Origin: Hysterangium stoloniferum
Taxonomy: Eukaryota; Basidiomycota; Agaricomycetes; Hysterangiales; Hysterangiaceae
Reading direction: 5' to 3'
Assembly: GCA_015178975.1 (NCBI GenBank)
Contig: WHVD01000071.1
Coordinates: 62,001 to 126,000 of the forward strand
DNA: 64,000 nucleotides
Shown here: one piece after another, positions 8,560 through 19,943 of the stretch
Layout of the letters: each line of letters starts with the position of its first letter
Position numbering within the stretch: the first letter of the stretch is position 1
Position numbers and translations under genes: made by a program
The notes under the pieces: model-generated
What the model saw: only the letters and a program-made list of their open reading frames with translations
Database searches by the model: none
What the model was told of the DNA's origin: nothing

Positions 8560-11090
8560 GAGATCATATATTCGTGACAGGTACTTCACATAATACAGTC
8601 GATTCTCACCATCTGTCGTATTATATTCGTTCCAAGCTCATCTTACCACCACATCATCAACCATCTTGCCGACAACAGGATGAGGAACTGATCAAGAAGG
8701 GTGTAGCTGCGACCGCTGTCCGTGGGTAAAAATGCTACCCTGCTACCCCAACATATTATACATGATGCAGATTATCCGTTCGACGAAGGGCTGACCTCTA
8801 CGGAGTCTATATTACCCTTTCTATTACCCATCTTTCGGGACTGATTCTATCTCTCTCTTTTTCTTTCGTCATAATTATGTAAGAATGTACACGAAAGCCT
8901 CTATCACCCAGTTTCACATGGTCAAAACGGGAGGTCCGATCCGATGAGTCCTTCGTGAGGGGGTAGACAGGCAGTGAGGAAATCCGTCTGAAGCATGCCA
9001 TTACAGACACCGCTGACGATCCCTACGCCCTCGTACATAGTTAATTGCCTAGGTTGATGGCTGATCGTGATTTAGCAGTATCAACGGAGTCCTTAAATCA
9101 TGCGAAACATACCCTCCGGATTAACAACGGTTTCTTAGTCCCATACGTCACATATGTGGGTGCGTGTTTATTTCGCTTATGCCTCTTCCTCAACTGATCT
9201 GATCTCCAGCCGCTATCTGTGACTAATATATTATCCCCAGCGTATCAAACCCCTATCTGCCCGCATCCCCGTTTCCAACATGGCTATGCAAAGGTTGACA
9301 AGGAACGTATCCCCCTCGAAAACGCCATTATCTAGGCTGGCCTCGGAAAAGACCATATCCTCTCCATTGAGGATCTCTACTCATACATGAGATCTTCGCA
9401 ATTGGCCCGGTCTCAAACAGCTATTTTCTTTATCACATCTCGTTCTGTTTATTGTTAACAACATATCATACCTCCCACTAGACCTCAAACTTCCTCTTTC
9501 CCCTTTGAACCATCCCGCTGATGGTGGCCATGTAGGTGAACTACCCAATGTCAACAAGCCGATCAGGCAGATAAAGTACCAAATAGCCATGATCAACTAT
9601 TACAACTTTTTAATTCCCGATGACCTCCGTCTACCTCTGGGGTTATGTGAATGTGTTTCATCAGGGTTGCGAGTTCAAGGTAATAAGTTTTTGTGTACAG
9701 TTTTAACAGTGGAGGAGGGATTTAAGCAAAATCTATAACAATGATTTCTAGACTTGCACATCAGACATTTGGAGATCTATGATCATTGTAAAGGTTCAGG
9801 TATGTAGATTACCTAGAATCCTCTGTAAAGCAATGAATTATGGTTAGTTTATGCCACTGATATGCGCTATGTAGCATTAAAATAAACTTGAAGAGAAACA
9901 ATTTGGATGCGAGCTGCCTTTGATTTACTCACGTGGCAAATCTGTTGCATCATTTTGGTTTACGATTGAGATGAACCCTGGCACACCTTCTACGTAGCAG
10001 ACGAGGGATATAGATTTACAAGTACCAGATAAACCCGATGTGCAACCTGCGTACTAAGTAACGGCCAGCCTACCAGGGGAGAGGGGCACTTGTAGACAAG
10101 GGTGAAGGACTGAGCCTATGAAAGGGAAAATAGCATAGGAAGCATGACGTCATAATGGAAAGCGACCATGGGGAAATCAAAGTGAGCTGCAAGTAAATAT
10201 GAGAGCTCTAGTCGATGACAGCCTACGCACAAGAGCGTGCACAGGAATATCCTCGATGACTTTTGTTATTATTCCTTTCTTCTTCGTAAGCCATTTTAAA
10301 TGCGATGTATTCCTCTTCGATCCTCCTCTTCTTCTCCCTTTTATTCTCGGCTATCTATTGGAATAGGTCACCGTTATCCAACAATATCTCAGAATACGGA
10401 CCCTCTTTTAGCCTCTTCTTATCCTTCCTTTCATTCTTGGCTATCTTCTCGGATAAGTCATCGATTATCCAACAGTGTATTACAACACTTACCTCCTCGA
10501 GCCTCTTTTTCTCCTTCTTGAGCCACTCGTTGTCTGTCATTCTCTCTTCGGACCTCTTTATTGCTTCCTGGATACATGATGAGATGAGTACTTGATTATT
10601 TGAAACCGTTCCCCAATAGTCACCACCACTACAGATTTGTGCTCCTTGTATTATCGAATTCTTGCGTTTCCCGCCCCCACGCCTTTTCAAATGGTTGTAA
10701 CATGTCCTCAGGTTTTGCGGCCTTGTGTGCCCATGGGGATCGTTTGGCAATAAGGGAAAATAGTAAGTTGACAAGTACCCAACTTCCTCTTCAAAGGTTT
10801 AAAAACAACACTTAAATGTGTGTGCGATTGAATGGCACGATAAATGCATGCGCGAACCAATAGTATTGGTTAGGTATTATGGTGTTCGACCGCTTGAAGG
10901 CGGACGACTTTGACCAAAGTAACGAGCTTTGATAGAGTGAATGACTCTAATACTCCTCAGATCCAATGATTAGAGTATTTCAAACTCCGGCCATGGCTCA
11001 AGGAAGGCAGTAGTACCGTCAGAAGAAAATTGGAGCTCGTCTGAGGCGTCCTGGGAAGACGACAAGATGGAGACGTCCACGGATATATCG
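8560..11090 (+). repeat. Segmental duplication block, copy 1
   Basis: It is collinear with 43,900-46,304 in the same orientation. The part 9,740-10,640 recurs inverted at 23,650-24,530. It contains the gene E remnant on the minus strand and a stretch (8,800-9,740) with only short, poorly conserved frames such as 9505-9738. The copy at 43.9 kb has the same order, so the duplication was a single event covering at least 2.4 kb. Confidence 0.75.
10262..10790 (-). pseudogene. Gene family E (coiled-coil, exon-tandem), copy 1
   Basis: It codes for a K/E/R-rich helix (EAIKRSEERM, then KKRLEE, then SEKIAKNERKDKKRLKE). An intron begins GTAAGTGTTG near 10,491, a canonical donor at the place where the 45.6-kb copy has GTACAT. 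Upstream of an acceptor (gtatccag, near 10,570) lies an exon with a PHGHTRPQN-like stretch. Several substitutions separate it from the 45.5-kb copy and the reading frame is no longer continuous. The function is unknown; the sequence predicts a soluble coiled coil. Confidence 0.5.
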
Positions 11091-11510
11091 GTCAAAGAAC
11101 GAGGGAGATTTTCTGCTCGATTTCATGGATCCTATGTCGGGGTTGGAAGCAATTTCCGCAGAAAATTAACTCAGAGGGAAATTGGGAGTAGGAGGAACAG
11201 TGGTGGGAGGGTTAGACGCATGATATTCCTCATTCTTCTCCTTCCAAAGTTATTCCACACGGCCATAGGACCCCCTAGGGGTTTTCTGGGGGCTTTCGTT
11301 TTGTTCAACGAGATAGCATAAAAGAAATTCGTGGTTTGGATTGGCACCATCTTGTTAAACTCGACGCGCTCTACTGTAATCTTGTCAGGTTCCTGTCCAT
11401 CGCGAGGCATCTGGAGGCATCTATAATTGGAATCTTACTCGCCTTCCGAGTATCAGTGAAGGTGCCACTCTCCCTGTAAAACAGGAATTTTCCGCTGTCG
11501 TTGCTCATGA
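11091..11510 (-). pseudogene. Unrecognised gene remnant
   Basis: From ATG 11508 the minus strand reads MSNDSGKFLFYRESG and continues to about residue 32. The adjacent frame then carries MPRDGQEPDKITVERVEF (from 11410) to about residue 50. Both pieces look coding (charged, no repeats), and no intron of normal size with the right phase joins them, so a frameshift is likely. A proline-rich WKEKNEEYH-like piece in a third frame follows near 11,240. It has no copy in the window: at the 46-kb sister block this sequence is replaced by the Copia body. Confidence 0.3.
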
Positions 11511-11958
11511 TGTATTAGTCTAGATAAATGGCGAACTGGGAGCTGAAACGCACTGAGATTTAATCTACCCTCAACCTCCCTCTAGTTACCCGCTAAAAGT
11601 TGATTGACTTATAATTTTGATATGTACTTCTTGTTTGCTTGAAATACCAGAGAAACCAGGCAATTTGTGTGGAAGCCAAGCTCCACTGGTCTTATAACTG
11701 GAGCCCTGGTTAAGTACATACAGACCTCCCAATCGTCCACCCAGTATGCTCTGTATCCCAACACCTTCCCAATTTCTACATAATCCTGCCCTTCAGAGAA
11801 TTTAATGAAAACCAGGATTTTTTAGGCAAAAAACTTTATGCCAAGAGAAGGTTTTTCTTAAAGTTATTTACCGGTCCGTTATACACCAATTATAAGAGAC
11901 TGAGTTTCTTCGTGTGGTCACGGTTCTGCGAGTGTGGTGGGAATAATGAGAAGGTCCA

Positions 11959-12351
11959 TGTAAGCCTGGCCACCTTACCACATACATCATCATCAACCTC
12001 TCCCATCAACCACTCATTGTTCCGCCACTTGGTAGCACCCTTGTGCCTTATCATGCGGTCATCATCACCAACCTCTCCCATCAGCCACTCATTGATCCGC
12101 CACTTTATTGTTAAGTAGCACCCCTGTGCCTGATCATGCGGTTCCTTGTTCTTCCACCCCATTCATCTTGACTCTCTATATAAAACCCCATGTCCTATAG
12201 TGATAGGATATCTTCTCTTTGACCATTAATCCTTTCCCCACTCTTCCCTAGGGAACCTTGCATTCACCTTGTAATCTACTGATATGTAAAAATAAAGAAA
12301 ACTTAGTCCTGTCTGTGTTGACCGAGTGAGGCTGATACCGACAGCCTTACA
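11959..12351 (+). mobile_element. Solo LTR (393 bp)
   Basis: It starts TGTAAGCCTG and ends AGCCTTACA. The flanks are gtcca (11954-11958) and gtaca (12352-12356), and the empty site gtccatgctc is intact in the other arm near 22,120. It has a TATA motif (ctatataaaac, near 12,176) followed by a poly(A) signal (aataaag, near 12,291), so it is read on the plus strand. A stretch of about 70 bp is tandemly duplicated near 11,985-12,140. It inserted after the inverted duplication formed. It is a fossil. Confidence 0.9.
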
Positions 12352-13019
12352 GTACATGCTCTTGTAGGATTTCGAACGAAAGATTGCGAATGAGTGTAAT
12401 CAATGCTTCGGCGGTTAGACACGATCCTTGCTAGTGCTATGCAGGTCAGTCTTCGTTCACAGAGACCCACTAATTGCCTGGGTAGCTGTGTCAATGAACA
12501 TCCTTTTTATAGTAGTTTCAAATAATAACACGGACTCTTCAGCCTTGTCCTGATCCAGGCACCGTTTACAGGAGGACTTGACATGCTACAATCGGTGTCG
12601 GAGAAAAGCCGATTTTTAACAAGTGATATGTGGGGCGAATGAAAAATTTCTGTACGATTCCAGTGTGGGAATATGTTGATCAAAACGGTTGAGTGTGCAT
12701 GTGGTTTCCCATGCAGCTCACAGTATATACGGGGTTGTTGATGGGGATGACTCCTTTTGTGTTTGACAGGGTATTCAATAATGATAATTCCTCAATGTTT
12801 CTCCTAACGTATATATTAGCAATCATATAACTGTAATCCACGAGGAATTGTGTCGCTCTCGTTACTGGAGTAAAAAATGTCTAACCAGTCTTCCAGTTTG
12901 AAACTCAAGAATGACAAAGAATTCAAACCGTTGCAAAGCGCTTGTCTAATTTCATAGTAATATACATCCACAGAACATAGGGGGCCAGAATAATGAATAC
13001 TGAGCTAGTACGCCGAGAT

Positions 13020-13784
13020 CTAAGCACTCCGGATATCAAGGAGCATCTGGACACACGCTTCTATGAGGTCCTTCCAGGGTGCTTTGGAAGGATCCTTCGA
13101 TTCTGCCATCAAGACGGCATCATGTCGATTCTCAGACATGATGTCAATACGATCGCCCGCCCAGGTACCACGGTGGATGTCTCCTTGATAGGCCATAGAC
13201 GAAGAGCGATCATGAGACCAGCAAATTCGGGATAATATTGCCTGTGTGACACCCATCTCTTCCAGGCCGGCTTCTGCAGTTATACCACTTTCGCGGATAT
13301 ACTCTTCCTTAGACATATTAAGAACGACTCGTGCCAGAGACGACTTTTTATCAACAATCTCTTGAAAAATGCGCCAATCATCTGACCCTGGTACCATTGC
13401 GGCTGGAGGAAATATGCCATTGTGTTCGTCCCAGTCTTCAAATTCACGCATCCACGAATACAGACCTTCTGATTCAGAAACTTCGTCAAGCTCTTCGTCA
13501 GTAAGCATTCCACGGGGGTAGTCATCATCCAAAACATAACTTTCGACACAAATAATGCGATGGTGGGCCGCAAGAGGAAAGAGGACAGTTTCCATTGCCG
13601 CTGGTAGAGCATCCCACATCACCCAGCAGGTTATTGCAAGGGAGACGGCGTCTTCGACTTGGAGGGCATTAAAGATGGAGAGATGAATATCATATGGGAG
13701 CTGTTCAATTTTACTTTGGGAATTTGGAGCTACATATTTTGGTAGGGATGCGATTATTTTTGAGAGTGTAAACATACCTACCAT
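13020..13784 (-). CDS. F-box-like protein (copy in left arm, open)
   Basis: The open frame is 254 residues. An F-box-like helix pair lies near residues 27-60 (EQLPYDIHLSIFNAL, then DAVSLAITCW). The C-terminal part has SRICWSHDRSS and HRGTWAGDRIDIM, a pattern I associate with agaricomycete F-box proteins of unknown target. F-box proteins recruit substrates to SCF ubiquitin ligases; that role is inferred from the domain only. A 48-nt GT-AG intron (13,777-13,730, GTATGT to TATGTAG) would leave a 7-nt first exon and give MVAPNSQ as the N-terminus; reading through is also open. The inverted copy at 20.6-21.5 kb is broken, so this is the better copy. Confidence 0.7.
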   Translation of the reverse strand: MVGMFTLSKIIASLPKYVAPNSQSKIEQLPYDIHLSIFNALQVEDAVSLAITCWVMWDALPAAMETVLFPLAAHHRIICVESYVLDDDYPRGMLTDEELDEVSESEGLYSWMREFEDWDEHNGIFPPAAMVPGSDDWRIFQEIVDKKSSLARVVLNMSKEEYIRESGITAEAGLEEMGVTQAILSRICWSHDRSSSMAYQGDIHRGTWAGDRIDIMSENRHDAVLMAESKDPSKAPWKDLIEACVQMLLDIRSA

Positions 13785-14345
13785 CCCTAGGCCGAACGAT
13801 AGACCAATTCCTTTCGATATTTTCCATTAAAACGTCACAGGTTACAGGCCAGCATAGTAATACTATGATGTTAGGGTATTCGTTCCAAGATAATTCGCCT
13901 AATTTTAACCCGGAACGGTTGAGCGGGATGAGTCGTTGTGCATCTATATCGGCTCTTAAAGGTGACGTTGAGTAACAATTATTGAAATTCCCTACACACA
14001 TATATCAATGCTGTCCCATTTAGTTAGAGAAGAATGTTGTTTCAGAAGAGGCGCCAGGTGACGCAGTTGATAAGTTGTTTATGGCGAAAGACACGTTTGG
14101 GATCTATCTTTTATAGTCTGGGAAAGCGGGGTTTTAAAAAGGATTGGAGGAAGGCGACACGTCACACATATCAGCCTGCGGCCTCGACGCCGCGTCCAGA
14201 AAGAATCATACAATATTGTTTCACCCTGATGTCCGTAGGTGCAAAGAACCAATTTGCGACCTAACTTCTGATCGATGTAAACGTATCAAGGAGTGTTCCA
14301 TGTGGGACCTCTTGTGTGTGGCTGACGTTTATTGAAAAGTAGGCG

Positions 14346-14737
14346 TTGTTTAAACACACATCTCCCACCAGCCATGCGGTTCTATTGAGATGAGCATCTG
14401 CGGGCTAATTGAAACTAAAGGAGAGGTAATCATTCAACAGGTAATCAAATTTACGGCAATGTACTCATGTCCGACCGGATGCCGTTTGTGCATGTTCTGC
14501 TGGGTATAGTCAAATTACGACATCCAGTTGTGTATATGTACTTTAATCCTCTTAAAACCACCGGATTGATCAAGAATAGTTGTTTTTTTTCATTAAGGGC
14601 TCCACTATTTTGCCGCCAATCCATGCTACCCTAGGATATACAAGCACGGGTATGATATTACTCGTGGTGTTTCCGAAAAAAGGTGAGCCAAATTGTTATA
14701 TTTATTTTGCTTGTGACATGATCAAGCCGCACAACAA
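14346..14737. other. Spacer at start of the inverted-repeat loop
   Basis: No conserved frame or repeat partner is seen. The sequence is AT-rich. Confidence 0.35.
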
Positions 14738-15298
14738 GTGATCACTCCACTTCATCTGATTGCTTTAACGCTTCAATTCCCAATCTGTTGTACAAACGAT
14801 TGTCCTACCAGTCTCATTGTGCGGCACACGAGGCCAGGTCGGTCTCTCTTAACGTCTGGTGACGGAATAATGCAGTTGACTCTGAAACTGGTAGCTGGAC
14901 CTTCCGACCCCGAATCCGCGTGTACCACAGTGCACAAGCTCTACTCCATCGCCATTCTTGTTTCTCTCATTCAACACTGTGACACAATGCGCAGCTCAAT
15001 AAATGAACAATCCATCCGTTCCTGGCTCATGTGTCTTGATTTCACCGCGTGTTCCTTCCCCTGCGTTGTCGTCACACCTTCCACTGGTGTGTCAGTAGGG
15101 TGTAATTGGAACTCCATATACGTTTTGGAGAAAATGGTTGCCATGACAAAGGTCTTGTACCATCAATTGGACACAATTTCTATTCATTTCTCTTGGATAA
15201 TGCCAACACATCTCAACCAAACCAGGGGCAGTTCAATAGCGTTGCCCTTTCATCACTCACTTTGGAGCTGTATTTCTCAAATTTACACAGCTATATAG
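14738..15298 (+). pseudogene. Gene family A fragment (C-terminal part)
   Basis: The frame of 186 residues matches the C-terminal third of the 62.7-kb gene: LTLKLVAG.SDPESACTTV near 14,880, a QHCDTMRSS stretch near 14,980 and the TPSTGVSVG end near 15,080. It then reads through into sequence that other copies do not encode. The N-terminal two thirds are absent. It is more diverged than the copies at 35.4 and 52.0 kb, so probably an older duplicate. Confidence 0.6.
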
Positions 15299-15879
15299 TT
15301 TGAGCCAATGTCAGCCGATGATCAGCTGAGAAATTCGAATAATTCCCTGAATGACAATAATTTAAGACGAGAACATGAAGGATGGATTGAAGCATAAAAT
15401 CAGAGCTGCGATGGATGACCACCTGGTGGGACAGAAGATGGACTGTCATGGCCACCTTTGTGAAGCCCAAAAGGAACAGTGGACTGGCCAGCATCGAAGG
15501 GGCCCGCAAGGAAGCAGAAAAAGGAGACATGTAAGTATTACCAGAATGGTGATTCTGTAGGTACCAGACGAACTCCGCCTACGATCACGCTGCGGGTGGG
15601 TCACAATCATGGATCTCCACTGTAATCGTCGCATTGAAGAGCCATATCCACGAATCACTAGTGTGAGCCTGGGGCGAAACATTTCACTCAAAACAGAAAA
15701 TAACACGGCTAGTGGAAGCAAGTATTACCTGACATGGCATTATGTGTTCAATTGGAAATGCAGTAATGGAAGATATCCCATTACGTACCGCGATAAAATC
15801 GACTCTGAGAAGATAGCATAACGCAAGTAGTGTGACCTTTGCTACCGTATACAAAGCAAAAGCACCGAGAATCAATCAT
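15299..15879. other. Unassigned low-copy stretch
   Basis: There are frames of 60-90 codons on both strands, none with a recognisable domain or a partner in the window. I see no gene I can support. Confidence 0.3.
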
Positions 15880-16340
15880 TTAACACCATTGGGGCTCTTT
15901 TTTCACTTTGAAGTGGATATGTAGGTCTACAAAGATGTCGGAATCTAGAGTGTATTCAACATTGACGCTGAGCTATCCCTACTTCATTAAATCGACAGTC
16001 TCTTGGAGTATTCTTCCCAGTCTTGCATCTTGAGATAACCGACTTATGATTTACCCGTATATTGTCAGCTTGGCCATAAGCGAAGCTTTCTTTGCACTAT
16101 GAAGGACTTTCATTCCAATCCTTTCCAAACAGAGTCCACAGTAACACCCGGGGCTTTTTCCAACACTTGAAGCTCTCCCATGACTCCGTGAGATAATTCC
16201 CCAGTCCTCGACATGACTGTGATACGGGGTGACGTCGGACATCTTGTTGGCGGATATATTAACAAGGGTGGTGGGTCATGGTAGCTCGTTTCTCCTTGAG
16301 ACTGAAATGTGCCGCATGTGACATAGGTCACATAGAAACA
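15880..16340 (-). pseudogene. Gene family A, N-terminal part
   Basis: The region 16,095-15,880 reads KASLMAKLTIY, then a degraded exon end, then an intron starting GTAGGG (near 15,988) and ending TTTGTAG. This parallels the first exon and the 56-nt intron of the gene at 63.8-64.0 kb. Upstream on the same strand (16,331-16,110) is a stretch with GETSYHDPPP and MSRTGELSHG, which is also found at 37.7 and 54.4 kb. It therefore shows what lies upstream of the family A exon cut off at the window edge. The frame changes between the two stretches, so it is a remnant. Confidence 0.55.
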
Positions 16341-17580
16341 GCATTATACTGTACTCACTCACGCCTCAACCCAAATCTCTATATGATTTGCAGACAGTTG
16401 TATGTGCTGCTCGTCGCCAGATAATATGAATAATGGCCGGGTTCGTTACAACCCCATCGTTCTCGAAGCTTCTCCCTGGATATCTCTCTCATCCCGTCTT
16501 AATGATCTTGTCCCGTTCCTCTGAACTCAATACACCTGGGGAAAATAAGGGTAGTATCTCCTCAACGCCTTCAAGGTAGCTCTGAATTGTTTCCTCATCG
16601 TGATTCCCTAGAGTTGGCTCGTTGAAAGAAGACATTTGTGTGGGGCAGTCTTACTCACACTAGAAGGGGGTGCCGGGCTTTTATGGTGCAGTCAGTCGGA
16701 GTGTTCTACAGACTTTTGGCTATTATTACACAGGATTCACAGCATGACATCCCTGCCTTTGTAAACAAAAGCGCCTCACCTTCCTTGAACTATTTGGGGT
16801 GCAGTGGATTTTGTTACCTTACTGCTTCCTTGCGCCTTCCGCTGATGGTTCACAGCATCTAATAATAGTTCTGACAATTGTCACCCCATAAGGTAGTATT
16901 TAGCGGGTTATTGAGGATCAGAGGGGAAAGAAAAATGACTTGTCTGGTTTTGGAGACATGGCATTGCCATGAATTATATAAATGCAGTCCAGAGCTATGC
17001 TTACCCTGCTGCTTTCAGGTTGGTGTCGTCGACCTTAAACAATTTCTGGCGAGAGTCCACACTGCCTGTTTAATTTTATCAGCACTTTCAACGAGAAGGG
17101 CAGGGGAAGTGAGTCTAGTCGGGTTAATGGTAAGTGATATTATTTCTTCACTCTCGCCATATCAATCGGCTTGAATTTTGTGGAGTGTCTGAAGAAGACA
17201 GAGGAAGACCAGAGCTCTCAAGGTAAATTTCATTGGGCTACATAATTTGATCATTTGTCAGTCGGAGAATTAATAAACCACTCTGAGTCCATACCAACTT
17301 TTCAGCTGATCATGGGCTATTGGTATATCAAAATTGAGCGGAAGGTAAGACACTTGCCAAGGTAATGTATCATAATGTCATGATTGTGGGGATAATCTTC
17401 AGTGCTGTAGGAGGGCAATAGGAATATTCTTCCCATTCTCTTTTGGATAACTAATGGACAAGGATCTTTATTCAGAATGCGATCGGTGGCACTCTAAACA
17501 ATATAACTTTGGTATGATGCAAAAGGACCAGAATCCCTTCCAAAGACAATGGCAACGGTGGCCCAGTATCAGGCTGGTTC
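16341..17580. other. Unassigned low-copy stretch
   Basis: There are short frames (16638-16862, 16878-17174) without domain signatures and no repeat partner in the window. Nothing is supported as a gene. Confidence 0.3.
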
Positions 17581-18240
17581 AAAAACAGTCCAGGAACATT
17601 TGTTGCCTGTGAGATGTATTTGTAATCCCACAACATACCTCCTACAAGGTTAAAGGTTTCATCAACCCAGCGTTCATCAGGGACTCAGAACAGAGGTGTA
17701 ATAAGAATAACAAGTAAATAATATTGTATGCGCTCTGGGATTCCCTCAAACTACGCAGGTTAATGCAATGGTTAATCTTCCTTTAAAGCGAACTATAAAG
17801 GCAATGAGATCCTCCTCTTAGTTTGTTCCAAGTATGCCGGCGGTATCTCATTGAAAATCGTTTCCAATTATCGAGCAGGACGTTCACCAGATCAAACCGC
17901 ATTTTTCCAACTCTGATATGGAGTTCGAAGGAGATGCTTACCCATATATCATTGAAGTGTGTGGCCATCACCAAGAGGAAAGAGAGGCCGGGGAAAATTA
18001 AATGTTCAAGACACTTAATGGTGACCCGGTTGTTGATGCGTTGTGCATTGTGTCTTGACGTCTGGTTGTAATGAGAAAAACAAGAATTGGGACGGTATTG
18101 AGATCGTGAGCTGCGTTGCACCCGAATTCCGGGTCAGAAGCTCCAGATATTATTGGCTTCAGCGCAATGGCAATTAAGTTTGCCCCAACCGACAACTGCG
18201 GCCAATATGGACTCATTTGAGTCAGAACTAGATTGGTGTG
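17581..18240 (-). pseudogene. Gene family A fragment, diverged
   Basis: The stretch 18,216-18,000 reads IALKPIISGASDPEFGC followed by LNTVPILVFL, matching the LTLKLIAGSSEPESAC...SLDPIASLILL region of the 62.7-kb gene. The adjacent 17,600-17,960 is a diverged relative of 30,430-30,870, with a shared frame of a SFELHIRVGK type. Identity is lower than among other copies, pointing to an older lineage. Confidence 0.5.
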
Positions 18241-18479
18241 GTAATTTCATATGCAAATTTAAGACAATGCTGGACCACAGAAAATAGAGAATGTAGTGTA
18301 AAATGGAATCCATGAGCGAAGAAAAACATTCAGCTGGTTAATCAGCAGCGCATTGTTGTTGAGAAGTGAGTGAAATAAAAGCGACGCTATTGAGCTCCTC
18401 ATGGGTTGGTTGAGATGTTTCGGCATTATCCAGGAGGAACGAATAAGAAATGTGTCCGATTAAATGTGCAAGACGTTTG

Positions 18480-18810
18480 TCAGGCTAACCATGTTACTCC
18501 AACACTGATGTGGGGATCTAATTAGAACCCTAACGACACACGAGTGCAAGGTGTGGTGACCAAAAGGAGAGAAACGAGAATAGAGATGGTATCAAGCTGC
18601 GCAATGTGGTACATACGGGCTCGGAAGTTCCAGCTATCAGCTGCAGAGTCAAATCGATTATTCCTTCGCCATTCGCCAGATCCCAATGTGGAATGGTGTG
18701 TGTCAGAATCAGACTGGTTAGAATCTTTCATAGGCGGATATAAGACGGTGCTGTAAGGTAAAATATTGTGAGAACGGAGAGAAGGTTCAGAGCAGTGTTG
18801 CACACGTCAT
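18480..18810 (-). pseudogene. Gene family A fragment
   Basis: The minus frame 18803-18522 carries the PPMK motif, the DSAADSWNFRAR region parallel to LKLIAG.SEPES copies, a LDTISILVSLLL stretch and the final TRVSLGF. It corresponds to the last third of the gene. It lies next to the previous fragment in the same orientation, so two remnants are in tandem here. Confidence 0.5.
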
Positions 18811-18934
18811 AGTTGCACATGAGAGTCACGTGTTTTTCAGTCTTACCAACGCGTTACCAGCATTGTCACCTTGGTTTTTTTTTCCTTTCTATTTTTTTTC
18901 TTTGATATAAATACTCAGCTTTCTTTGACATCTA

Positions 18935-19075
18935 ATACTTAAGTCGATTCTCCCTTCGCGTCGACTGAGGTACGTTTTCTTCATGCTTAGTATTTGCCGA
19001 TAGCACATTAACACTTTGGTAGACAGGTACATCAGTCAATTCTAGTCGATTCTCTCTTCGCGTCAACTGAGACAT
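18935..19075. repeat. Pair of short palindromic modules
   Basis: Two copies of a module of the type gtcgattctc..tcgcgtcgactgag lie about 105 bp apart (about 18,943 and 19,047). The same module pair occurs at 43,794 and 43,929 and one at about 8,596. See the perfect 12-bp stem at 43,794-43,832. Confidence 0.5.
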
Positions 19076-19565
19076 TATATCTGTTATACAGGTCTGGGAT
19101 ATCTGTTGGGCCATTGCATCCGCTTCCACTCGTTAATCTCTTTCTAAAATTATTGTCACTAAACGTTCGGAACCAGGCTGAGCTACTAAGGAATAGAAAA
19201 CGATGAAAAGGTTATCCCATCAGACCTTCACATTATTTCGTCTCTTTTTCGTATTGTATCTCCCTCATGGTAAATGTCAACAGCATTTAAATTTTTACTA
19301 TTCCAATTTACTTTACCCATCGTCAAATTTTGGATTGTCACAACAGAACCGGGTCGTCATATTTACCCCTTGGTCTCGACACCATTCATAAATTAGAAAG
19401 GAGTATCCCTTGTACTATGGTCAATAATATGCGTTCAATGGATTTAAAGACTTGAACTGATTGGACTGTAAAAATGATGCACCCCCCGGTACGAAGGAGA
19501 CTGGCAATCATGGAGCCTATCCTACCATGAGGCTTTCCTGTGCTTGATCGACTGTTTTAATTGCC

Positions 19566-19943
19566 GTGATTATCTCAGGTGGTGGAAAAAATATGTGGGA
19601 TGCCAACTTCGAGGACTATGAAGGATTTAAATCTATTTCTTCTTTCTTCACCGGAGCCATACGTAAACACCATCCTTCATGGATCTTGGCCGCACCGCTG
19701 ACAACAGTTAAACTACCAACCCCCTTGAACAATTTCCACAATTTACACAACCCCGCTGAAGTTCAATGGTTACACGAGGAACAGCCCGGCGAGGACAATC
19801 CTATTATTTCGGGGTCACTTGGGGTCACACAAAGCACGTCAGCCACACACAACAGGCCCCACATGGAACACTCCTTGATACATTTACATCAATCAAAAGT
19901 TGGGTCGCAAATTGGTTCTTTGCACCTACGGACATCAGGGTGA
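19566..19943 (+). CDS. Hypothetical ORF, 125 aa
   Basis: The frame is free of repeats and has a coding-like composition (MWDANFEDYEGFKSISSFF at residues 10-28, then NPAEVQWLHEEQPGEDN). I recognise no domain. Its last third runs into the right arm of the inverted repeat, and the corresponding left-arm sequence does not preserve the frame. It may be a decayed gene cut by the duplication breakpoint at about 19,830. Confidence 0.25.
   Translation: MIISGGGKNMWDANFEDYEGFKSISSFFTGAIRKHHPSWILAAPLTTVKLPTPLNNFHNLHNPAEVQWLHEEQPGEDNPIISGSLGVTQSTSATHNRPHMEHSLIHLHQSKVGSQIGSLHLRTSG

Larger units (their letters stand above)
11550..14345 (+). repeat. Large inverted repeat, left arm
   Basis: It is the reverse complement of 19,830-22,765. 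The arms share the F-box gene, its upstream region and about 1.4 kb downstream. The left arm carries an extra solo LTR (11,959-12,351). The right arm lacks about 120 bp near 22,745 and has a small insertion near 21,810. The loop between the arms is 5.5 kb. Confidence 0.88.
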
